The position numbers and the translations under genes are program-made. The notes beneath the pieces were generated by a model, which was given only the letters and a program-made list of their open reading frames with translations, was not told where the DNA came from and searched no databases. Below, one piece after another: positions 18,090-25,075 of a stretch of 64,000 nucleotides of DNA; positions within the stretch are counted from its first letter, which is position 1, and each line of letters starts with the position of its first letter. Source of the DNA: Planctomycetota bacterium (GTDB taxonomy: Bacteria > Planctomycetota > UBA1135 > UBA2386); NCBI GenBank assembly GCA_019636245.1, contig JAHBXX010000011.1, positions 1 through 64,000 on the forward strand, written 5' to 3'.

Positions 18090-18924
18090 GGCCGAACGCC
18101 TCCAGTTCGGGCTGCATGCGGTCGCGGTAGAGCGCCGCCACGGCCTCGGTCAGGTGGGGCCGCCAGCGCGCGGCCGGCCACTCGTGGCCGGTCGGCGGCA
18201 GGTCGGGGGCCGGCAGCTCCGGCAGTTCGAGCCAGCGGCGCAGTTGCCGCCACGCCTCGGCCGGGCGCTCGACGACGTCCTCGTAGCGCACGCAGGTCTG
18301 CTCGGGGGTCTCGGTCACCTGCGCCAGGTCGCGCAGCCAGTCGCGCACGCCGTGGTGCGCCACGCGCTCGGCGAACGTCGCCAGCGTGTCGACGTGCGTC
18401 AGCTCCGCGTCGAGCACGCCGGTGCGGCGGCCCTGCAACCAGCGTTCGATCAGTTCGCCGCGCGGGTCGCGGGCGAGCAGCAGGATGCGATGCGGCAGCT
18501 CCGCCAGCACCATCGCCTCGGCCAGCCAGGCGCTGCCCGGCTCGACGTAGAGGCGGCGTCCGGCGGCGGCGGGCAGGCGCTCGCCGTAGTGCCGCCAGTT
18601 CGCCTGCAGCATCGTGCGCCACATCGGCGCCTCGCCGTGGGCGTCGAGCGCCGGGTCGCCGGGGGCCGGGAAGCCGGCCATGCCGCGCGACGGCGGCAGC
18701 TGGTGTTCGGGCGGATGGAACAGGGTCTCGGTGTCCCACTGCGGGGTCGGTTCGACGCCGGCGCCCAGCACGGCGGCGTGGCGCACGAGGTAGGCCAGCA
18801 CGCGGCGGTCGGTGGCGGGGCACCATTCGGTGCAGGCCTCCGGCATCGCCTGCAGCAGCGACATCACGGGGCGCACGGAACCGGGCAGCGGGGCGGCGAC
18901 GACGAGCAGCGGAACGAGGGGCAC
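18079..18924 (-). CDS. second sulfotransferase-like protein, degenerate 5'-phosphosulfate loop
   Basis: 281 residues from a GTG at 18924. An ATG at 18864 would give 261 residues but remove the region that aligns with the sulfate-donor loop of its neighbour. That region reads PLLVVAAPLPGSVRPVM, where the usual basic/Ser-Gly-Ser/Thr pattern (ARSGST) is altered. Other elements are kept: RILLLARDPRGELIERW and TCVRYEDVVERPAEAW. It may have an altered donor site, be a partner of the other sulfotransferase, or be inactive. It is the first gene of the pair and diverges from wzm. Confidence 0.65.
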   Translation of the reverse strand: MPLVPLLVVAAPLPGSVRPVMSLLQAMPEACTEWCPATDRRVLAYLVRHAAVLGAGVEPTPQWDTETLFHPPEHQLPPSRGMAGFPAPGDPALDAHGEAPMWRTMLQANWRHYGERLPAAAGRRLYVEPGSAWLAEAMVLAELPHRILLLARDPRGELIERWLQGRRTGVLDAELTHVDTLATFAERVAHHGVRDWLRDLAQVTETPEQTCVRYEDVVERPAEAWRQLRRWLELPELPAPDLPPTGHEWPAARWRPHLTEAVAALYRDRMQPELEAFGHGV

Positions 18925-19113
18925 TTGGCGCTGGGTGCGGGGATCCCGACGCCCCGCGGCGGTCCCTGGGCTGGGCGCGGGGAGGTCGGCCCACCGCTTG
19001 GGGTGCGTTGGGGGACCACGCAGCGTACCCCGGGTCGACGGTGAAGCCAGGGACGAACTGGCGCCCGGAGCGCAGCGGCCGCCGCCGCGCTGGCCGCCCC
19101 TCGCCTCCGGCAG

Positions 19114-19119
19114 TAGCCT
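19114..19119 (+). promoter_or_regulatory. candidate -10 box of wzm
   Basis: TAGCCT lies 42 bases before the wzm ATG in the 237-base divergent gap 18925-19161. Nothing else recognisable, and no gene, was seen in that gap. Confidence 0.3.
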
Positions 19120-19161
19120 TCCCGCCCGCCCTGGGCCGCGGCGCCCCGCCGTCCGATCCGA

Positions 19162-20073
19162 ATGACCCTCGTTCGCAACTACGACGCCGCCACCGCCCCC
19201 CGCGGCTTCCTGCGCCACCTGCTGCCGCTCGCCGGCTACCCGGCCCAGATGTGGCGCAACCGGTTCATGGTGCAGAACTTCCTGCGCCGCGACCTGCTCG
19301 GGCGGTTCCACGGCTCGTTCCTCGGCGTCTACTGGCTGCTGGCCCAGCCGCTGTTCCAGTTCGCCGTCTACTACTTCGTGTTCGGGCTGCTGTTCGGCAA
19401 CTGGAAGATGGGCCAGGCGCCGGATCCGCACTTCGCGATCTACCTGTTCTCCGGCGTGATCGCCTTCCACGCCCTGGTCGAGTCGACCTCGCAGAGCTGC
19501 TCGATCGTGGTCGACAACGGCAACCTGGTGAAGAAGGTGGCGTTCCCGTCCGAGGTCCTGCTGGTGCACGTGTCGGTCGTGTCGCTGGTGATCTACCTGG
19601 TCGGCGCCGTCGTCGTCGTGGTCGCGGGGCTGCTGACCGGCGTGCTGCAGCCGGGGCCGCTGCTGCTGGCGCTGCCGCTCGTCCTGCTGGTGCAGGGGGT
19701 GATGACGCTCGGCCTGGGGTTGCTCCTGTCGAGCCTCAACGTGTTCATCCGCGACATCGCCCAGCTGTGGCGCATCGCGACGATGGCCTGGATGTTCGTG
19801 TCGCCGGTGTTCTGGGAGCCCGCGCTGATGCAGGGCAAGTTCCCGGCGTGGGTGACCGGCGTGATGTTCGGCGTCAATCCGGCCTTCCCGCTGCTGCAGG
19901 CGCACCGCGCCGCGCTGGGCATCACCGGGGCGATCGAAGGGTCGACCAGCGGCGTGCCGATCGGCGACTTCTGGCCGAACCTCGGCGCCGCATCGCTGTG
20001 GGCGGTGGGCTTCCTGGTGGTCGGCTACGGCGTGTTCATGAGCCGCAAGCACAAGTTCGCCGACCTGATCTGA
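19162..20073 (+). CDS. wzm: ABC-2 polysaccharide export permease (Wzm)
   Basis: 303-residue inner-membrane permease with six hydrophobic helices. The N-terminal LLGRFHGSFLGVYWLLAQPLFQF is the classic start of Wzm/TagG/KpsM permeases, and the C-terminal half has the typical VKKVAFPSEVLL and IWRIATMAWMFVSPVFW-like blocks. With an ATPase (Wzt) it would export an undecaprenyl-linked polysaccharide. Unusually, its ATPase partner is not downstream in the same operon: wzt lies tail-to-tail with it, only 24 bases away. Confidence 0.92.
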   Translation: MTLVRNYDAATAPRGFLRHLLPLAGYPAQMWRNRFMVQNFLRRDLLGRFHGSFLGVYWLLAQPLFQFAVYYFVFGLLFGNWKMGQAPDPHFAIYLFSGVIAFHALVESTSQSCSIVVDNGNLVKKVAFPSEVLLVHVSVVSLVIYLVGAVVVVVAGLLTGVLQPGPLLLALPLVLLVQGVMTLGLGLLLSSLNVFIRDIAQLWRIATMAWMFVSPVFWEPALMQGKFPAWVTGVMFGVNPAFPLLQAHRAALGITGAIEGSTSGVPIGDFWPNLGAASLWAVGFLVVGYGVFMSRKHKFADLI

Positions 20074-20089
20074 GGCGCTTCGCGGCGCC
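20074..20089. terminator. candidate hairpin between convergent wzm and wzt
   Basis: GGCGC-ttcgcg-GCGCC, a 5-bp stem directly after the wzm stop codon and 8 bases before the wzt stop. No T-tract. Confidence 0.3.
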
Positions 20090-20097
20090 GGCGGCGA

Positions 20098-21315
20098 TCA
20101 GCCCTTGCCGGGCAGCGGCTCGACCACCCAGCGGTGGTCCTGCAGGAACAGGCCCAGGTCCTTGGTGCGGTTCTGCACGATCAGGTTCTCCTTCGCCGGC
20201 CGCTCCTGGAAGCGGTGGGTGCCGACCTCGTCGAACAGCCAGATCGGCACCGTGAACTCGCCGGACAGGAGGCACAGCTTGTCGAGGAACAGCGTGACGT
20301 GCCCCTCCTCGAAGTCGAAGGTCAGGTCCTGGAAGTGCGTCGCGTGGGCGAAGCACAGCGTGCCGTCCTTGCGCATCGCGCCGACCGCCAGCGACAGCTT
20401 CTCGCGCGGGCGGCCGTTCTTGACGTGCACGCGCACGGCGACGTGGTCGCCGGGGGCGAACGTGTTGCGCGGCTTGCCGGTCACGGCGTCGAGCAGCACG
20501 GCTTCGACGATGTGCGGCTGCTGTTCGCCGCCGGCCGGCGCCTTCGGCGTGTCCTGGAAGGGCAGCGGATCGCCGCCCTCGGCGACCTTGTTCTCGTAGG
20601 TCGCGTACTCGTTGGTCACCGTGACCGAGTCGGCCAGCATCTCCATGCGGCCGTGGCGCATCCAGATCGTGCGTTCGCAGATCTGCCGCACGTCGTAGAG
20701 CGAATGCGAGCAGAAGAACATCGACTTGCCCTGCTTCTTGTAGGCCCAGATCTTGTCGACGCACTTGCGGCGGAAGTTCATGTCGCCGACGGCGAGGATC
20801 TCGTCGATGATCAAGAGGTCGGGCTCGGTCGCGACCGCGACGCTGAAGCCGAGCCGCGCGGCCATGCCGGACGAGTAGGTGCGCACCGGCGCGTTGATGA
20901 AGTCGCCGAGCTCGCTGAAGTCGACGATCTCCTGGAACTTCTTCTGCGCCTCCTTGCGCGAGAAGCCCATCATCGCCGCGTTCATGTAGATGTTCTCTCG
21001 GCCGGTGAAGCTCATGTGGAAGCCGGCGCCGAGCTCGAGCAGGCTGGTGACGCGGCCGTGCACCGAGTAGCTGCCGGCGCTGGGGAAGGTCGTGCCGCTG
21101 AGCACCTTCAGCAGCGTCGACTTGCCGGCCCCGTTGGTGCCGATCAGGCCCATGCACTCGCCGCGCTTGACGTCGAAGGTGACGTCCTGCAGCGCGTGCA
21201 CGGCCTTGTGCAGCGGCCGCTTGTTCCACGGCAGCTTCTCGAACAGCCGGTGGTACGGGTTGCCGTAGAGCCGGTAGGTCTTGCTGAGGTTCCTGGCTTC
21301 GATGACGGCGTCCAT
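20098..21315 (-). CDS. wzt: ABC transporter ATPase with C-terminal glycan-binding domain (Wzt)
   Basis: 405 residues. The ATPase core has Walker A GTNGAGKST at residues 59-67, the signature YSSGMAARL near residue 155, Walker B DLLIIDE and the switch histidine in FFCSHSLYDV. From about residue 255 a beta-rich domain follows, as in Wzt proteins that recognise the modified end of their polysaccharide before export. It would power Wzm. It lies 38 bases after cysN/C on the same strand and is probably in the cysD-cysN/C-wzt operon, which links sulfate activation to glycan export. The ATG at 21315 gives the standard N-terminus MDAVIEARNLSK. Confidence 0.93.
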   Translation of the reverse strand: MDAVIEARNLSKTYRLYGNPYHRLFEKLPWNKRPLHKAVHALQDVTFDVKRGECMGLIGTNGAGKSTLLKVLSGTTFPSAGSYSVHGRVTSLLELGAGFHMSFTGRENIYMNAAMMGFSRKEAQKKFQEIVDFSELGDFINAPVRTYSSGMAARLGFSVAVATEPDLLIIDEILAVGDMNFRRKCVDKIWAYKKQGKSMFFCSHSLYDVRQICERTIWMRHGRMEMLADSVTVTNEYATYENKVAEGGDPLPFQDTPKAPAGGEQQPHIVEAVLLDAVTGKPRNTFAPGDHVAVRVHVKNGRPREKLSLAVGAMRKDGTLCFAHATHFQDLTFDFEEGHVTLFLDKLCLLSGEFTVPIWLFDEVGTHRFQERPAKENLIVQNRTKDLGLFLQDHRWVVEPLPGKG

Positions 21316-21353
21316 GCGAGCGATCCGGTGGGGGCTTGGGTGCGGCAGCGGAA

Positions 21354-23297
21354 TCAGCGCAGCAGGCCGCGTTGCCGCAGGAACTCGATCACCTTGCCGA
21401 CGTTCGCCGCCGCGGCGTCGGCGACGGTGTCGAGCCTGAGGTCGGGCGCGGCCGGCGGTTCGTAGGGTGCGTCGACGCCGGTGACCTCGGCGATCTCGCC
21501 GGCCCGGGCCCGTGCGTAGAGGCCGTCCTCGTCGCGTGCCTCGCAGGCCGCGAGCGGCGCGTCGCAGAAGACCTCGAAGAAGCGCTCGCCGCCGACGATC
21601 CGGCGCGCCTCGGCGCGCTCGAACGCCAGCGGCGAGACCAGCGCGACGATCGTGCTGATGCCGAAGCCGAGGTTGAGCCGCGCCAGCTCCGCGGCGCGGC
21701 GCTGGTTCTCCCAGCGGTCGACGCCGCGGAAGCCGAGGTCGCTGTTGACGCCCAGGCGCAGGATCTCGCCGTCGAGCACGTGCACGTGGTGCTGGTGGTC
21801 GAACAGCCACTTCTCGACCCCGTAGGCCAGCGACGACTTGCCGGCGCGCGGCAGGCCGGTGATCCACAGCACGAACGGCTCCTGGCCGAGCCGGGCCTTG
21901 CGCGCCTCGGGCGTGACCAGCCGGCGCGAATGCAGCCGCACGTTGCTGCGCGCGTCGGCGCTGGCGCGGCGACCGCGCACGCTCTCCTCGGTGGTCTTGC
22001 GCTCGACGATCATGCCGGCGCCGACGGTCGCGTTGTCGAGCCGGTCGATCAGGATGAAGGCGCCGGTGGCGCGGTTCTTCGTGTAGGCGTCGGCCGCCAG
22101 GGGCCGGCTGCACTCGAGGCGCACCCGGCCGATCTCGTTCATCTGCAGCTCGGGCGCGGACTCGCGGCGCAGCGTGCCGACGTTGATGCGGTAGCGCAGG
22201 TCGGTGACCGTCGTCGCGGTCTGCGTCGTGGTGTGCTTCAGCAGGTACCGGGCGCCCGGTCGCAGCGGCGCGCCCGCGAACCAGACCACCATCGCCTCGA
22301 CGGCGTTGGCCAGCGGCGGCGCGTTGTTCGGTCCCACCAGCATGTCGCCCCGGCTCACGTCGATCTCGTCCCGCAGCGTCAGCACGACGGCCATGCCGGC
22401 GAACGCCTCCTCGACGTTGCCGTCGAACGTGACGATCGACTTGACCGTGCTCTGCTTGCCCGAGGGCACGACCGCGATCGGATCGCCGACCCGCACGACG
22501 CCCGAGGCCAGCGTGCCGGCGTAGCCGCGGAAGTCCAGGTCGGGGCGCAGCACGAGCTGCACCGGGAAGCGCAGGTCGACCAGGTTGCGGTCGCTGGCGA
22601 CGTGCACCGTCTCGAGATGGTCGAGCAGCGGCGAGCCCTGGAACCAGGGCATGCTGTCGCCGCGGCGCACGACGTTCTCGCCCTTCAGCGCCGACATCGG
22701 GATGAAGTGGATGTCGCGCACCTGCAGGCGCGCGGCGAACTCGATGTAGGCGTCGCGGATCTCCTGGAAGCGGGCCTCGCTCCAGCCGACCAGGTCCATC
22801 TTGTTGACGGCGACGACGAAGTGCTGGATGCCCAGCAGCGCGCACAGGAACGAGTGGCGCCGCGTCTGCTCGAGCACGCCGTGCCGCGCGTCGATCAGGA
22901 TCACCGCGAGGTCGCAGTGCGACGCGCCGGTCGCCATGTTGCGCGTGTACTGCACGTGGCCGGGCGTGTCGGCGATCACGAACTTGCGCCGCTCGGTGGC
23001 GAAGTAGCGGTAGGCGACGTCGATCGTGATGCCCTGTTCGCGCTCGGCCTGCAGGCCGTCGACCAGCAGCGCCAGGTCCAGCTCGCCGCCGGTGGTGCCG
23101 AAGCGGTCCGACGCCTTGCGGGTCGCCGCCAGCACGTCGTCGTGCACCATCTGCGTGTCGTAGAGCAGGCGGCCGATCAGCGTCGACTTGCCGTCGTCGA
23201 CGCTGCCGCAGGTCAGCAGCCGCAGCATCTCGCGGCGTCCGTAGCGGGCCAGGTAGCCCTCGATGCCCTGCGCGTCGATCTCCTCGGCGTAGGACAT
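21354..23297 (-). CDS. cysN: sulfate adenylyltransferase large subunit with degenerate APS-kinase domain (CysN/C)
   Basis: 647 residues. The N-terminal GTPase (residues 1-440) drives APS formation by CysD; G1 is GSVDDGKST at 31-39, then DTPGHVQY and NKMDLVGW. The C-terminal 173 residues (from 475) form an APS-kinase domain with P-loop GLPRAGKSS. The APS-binding stretch that reads DGDNVRHGL in active enzymes is DGEILRLGV here (509-517), and the later [10 protein letters not shown] block is VSPLAFERA. The kinase half may therefore be weak, inactive or changed in role, and a separate intact cysC lies 1.1 kb upstream. Its ATG overlaps the cysD stop by one base (TGATG), implying coupled translation. 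Confidence 0.92.
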   Translation of the reverse strand: MSYAEEIDAQGIEGYLARYGRREMLRLLTCGSVDDGKSTLIGRLLYDTQMVHDDVLAATRKASDRFGTTGGELDLALLVDGLQAEREQGITIDVAYRYFATERRKFVIADTPGHVQYTRNMATGASHCDLAVILIDARHGVLEQTRRHSFLCALLGIQHFVVAVNKMDLVGWSEARFQEIRDAYIEFAARLQVRDIHFIPMSALKGENVVRRGDSMPWFQGSPLLDHLETVHVASDRNLVDLRFPVQLVLRPDLDFRGYAGTLASGVVRVGDPIAVVPSGKQSTVKSIVTFDGNVEEAFAGMAVVLTLRDEIDVSRGDMLVGPNNAPPLANAVEAMVVWFAGAPLRPGARYLLKHTTTQTATTVTDLRYRINVGTLRRESAPELQMNEIGRVRLECSRPLAADAYTKNRATGAFILIDRLDNATVGAGMIVERKTTEESVRGRRASADARSNVRLHSRRLVTPEARKARLGQEPFVLWITGLPRAGKSSLAYGVEKWLFDHQHHVHVLDGEILRLGVNSDLGFRGVDRWENQRRAAELARLNLGFGISTIVALVSPLAFERAEARRIVGGERFFEVFCDAPLAACEARDEDGLYARARAGEIAEVTGVDAPYEPPAAPDLRLDTVADAAAANVGKVIEFLRQRGLLR

Positions 23298-24205
23298 CAG
23301 AAGTAGCCCTCGCGCTTCTTGTCCTCCATCGAACCGCCCTCGTCGTAGTCGATCACCCGGCCCTGCCGCTCGCTGTCGCGGCTGCGCAGCATCTCCTCGA
23401 TGATCTTCGGCACGGTGTCGGCCTCGGACTCGATGGCGCCGGTCAGCGGGTAGCAGCCGAGCGTGCGGAAGCGGACCTTCTTCCGCACCGGCGTCTCGCC
23501 GGGCTCGAGCGGCATGCGGTCGTCGTCGACCATGATCCAGGTGCCGTTGCGGCGCACGACCGGCCGCTCCTTGGCGAAGTAGAGCGGCACCATCGGCAGC
23601 CGTTCCCGGTACACGTAGAGCCAGACGTCGAGTTCGGTCCAGTTGCTCAGCGGGAAGACGCGGATCGATTCGCCCTTGGCGACGCGGCAGTTGAACAGGT
23701 TCCACAGCTCCGGCCGCTGGTTCTTCGGATCCCACTGGTGGAACCGGTCGCGGAACGAGAACACCCGCTCCTTGGCGCGGCTCTTCTCCTCGTCGCGGCG
23801 TGCGCCGCCGAACGCGGCGTCGTACTGGCCGGCGTCGAGCGCCTGCTTCAGCGCCTCGGTCTTCATCACGTGCGTGTGGCGCTGGGTGCCGTGCGTGAAC
23901 GGGTTGATGCCCTGGCGCAGGCCGTCCTGGTTGATCCACTCCCGGAAGTCGAGCCCGAGCTCCTTCACGATCCGATCGCGGAACTCGATCATCTCGCGGA
24001 ACTTCCACGTCGTGTTGACGTGCAGCACCTGGAACGGGATGCGGGCCGGCGCGAACGCCTTCTGGGCCAGCCGCAGCATCACGCCCGAGTCCTTGCCGAT
24101 CGAGTAGAGCATCACCGGCCGTTGGAACTCGGCGGCGACCTCGCGGATCACGTGGATGCTCTCCTGCTCGAGCTGCTGCAGGTGGCTGAGCGCGTAGCGG
24201 GTCAT
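23297..24205 (-). CDS. cysD: sulfate adenylyltransferase small subunit
   Basis: 302 residues, normal length for CysD. It makes APS from ATP and sulfate together with CysN. The PP-loop SIGKDS is at residues 35-40, and the family blocks [16 protein letters not shown] and QPLEL-like [20 protein letters not shown] are present. It is the first gene of cysD-cysN/C-wzt and is preceded by a TTGACA-N17-GACCCTACTTC element shared with cysC. Confidence 0.96.
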   Translation of the reverse strand: MTRYALSHLQQLEQESIHVIREVAAEFQRPVMLYSIGKDSGVMLRLAQKAFAPARIPFQVLHVNTTWKFREMIEFRDRIVKELGLDFREWINQDGLRQGINPFTHGTQRHTHVMKTEALKQALDAGQYDAAFGGARRDEEKSRAKERVFSFRDRFHQWDPKNQRPELWNLFNCRVAKGESIRVFPLSNWTELDVWLYVYRERLPMVPLYFAKERPVVRRNGTWIMVDDDRMPLEPGETPVRKKVRFRTLGCYPLTGAIESEADTVPKIIEEMLRSRDSERQGRVIDYDEGGSMEDKKREGYF

Positions 24206-24269
24206 GGCGACACGGCGCCGGCGCGGCGCCCGGGGGTGCGGTGGGGGTGGGTCAAGGTCGTGTCGCGGG

Positions 24270-24303
24270 GAAGTAGGGTCGCGGTCTCGCCGCCAGGTGT
24301 CAA
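24270..24303 (-). promoter_or_regulatory. candidate promoter/operator of cysD, shared with cysC
   Basis: On the minus strand TTGACA (24303-24298) is followed after exactly 17 bases by GACCCTACTTC (24280-24270), which ends 64 bases before the cysD ATG. The same arrangement with one changed base precedes cysC. TTGACA is a perfect -35 box; the downstream block may hold the -10 (CCTACT or GACCCT) or a regulator site. Confidence 0.55.
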
Positions 24304-24409
24304 TCGGTCCGGGGCCGGGCGGCGCGAGCCGTGGCTTCGCCCGCCGCGGTGCCCGGTCGGATCCATGCCACCGGGCGCAGGGTCCCGCCTGGCGAACGGC
24401 GGCGATCGC

Positions 24410-25012
24410 TCAAGGCGCCAGCAGGCCGCGCGCCGCCAGCAGGTCGTGGGCTGCGGCGACGCAGTCCGCCAGCGACCGCGTCGCGGTGCGCAGGTGCAGG
24501 TCGGGGTGCTCGGGCGGCTCGTACGGCGCCGTGACGCCGGTGAACTCGGGGATGGCCCCGCTGCGGGCCCGGCGGTAGAGGCCCTTCGGGTCGCGCGCCT
24601 CGCAGACCTCGAGCGGCGCGTCGACGAACACCTCGACGAAGTCCGCGCCGAGGATCGCGCGGGCCTGGGCCCGGTCCCGGCGATAGGGCGAGATGAACGA
24701 CGTCAGCACGAGCACGCCGGCGTCGACCAGCAGCGCGGCGACCTCGCCGACGCGGCGGATGTTCTCGCTGCGGTCGGCCGGCGAGAAGCCGAGATCCTTG
24801 CACAGGCCGTGGCGCACGTTGTCGCCGTCGAGCACGTAGGTCAGCCGGCCGGCGGCGGCGAGGCGCGCCTCGAGCGCGTGCGCGACGGTCGACTTGCCCG
24901 AGCCCGACAGGCCGGTGAACCAGACCACGGCGCCGCGCTGGCCGAGCAGCCGTTCGCGGTCGCGGCGCGAAACGGAGCCGGCGTGGCGGGTGAGGTTGCG
25001 GGGGTCGGTCAT
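24410..25012 (-). CDS. cysC: adenylylsulfate kinase (intact CysC)
   Basis: 200 residues, normal for APS kinase, which phosphorylates APS to PAPS. The P-loop GLSGSGKST is at residues 34-42. The APS-binding motif DGDNVRHGL (62-70) and [15 protein letters not shown] are intact, as is [11 protein letters not shown]. This enzyme keeps every element that is changed in the CysC half of the neighbouring CysN/C and is probably the main PAPS producer. It follows dabB by 63 bases, a gap that contains its own promoter-like element. Confidence 0.95.
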   Translation of the reverse strand: MTDPRNLTRHAGSVSRRDRERLLGQRGAVVWFTGLSGSGKSTVAHALEARLAAAGRLTYVLDGDNVRHGLCKDLGFSPADRSENIRRVGEVAALLVDAGVLVLTSFISPYRRDRAQARAILGADFVEVFVDAPLEVCEARDPKGLYRRARSGAIPEFTGVTAPYEPPEHPDLHLRTATRSLADCVAAAHDLLAARGLLAP

Positions 25013-25028
25013 GCGGACGCGGCGTCGA

Positions 25029-25062
25029 GGAGTAGGGTCACGAGCGCCGCCGCGGCTGTCAA
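25029..25062 (-). promoter_or_regulatory. candidate promoter/operator of cysC, shared with cysD
   Basis: On the minus strand TTGACA (25062-25057), 17 bases, then GACCCTACTCC (25039-25029), ending 16 bases before the cysC ATG. It is nearly identical in sequence and spacing to the element at 24303-24270. It lies entirely within the 63-base gap between dabB and cysC. Confidence 0.55.
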
Positions 25063-25075
25063 TGCGCGGGTGCCG

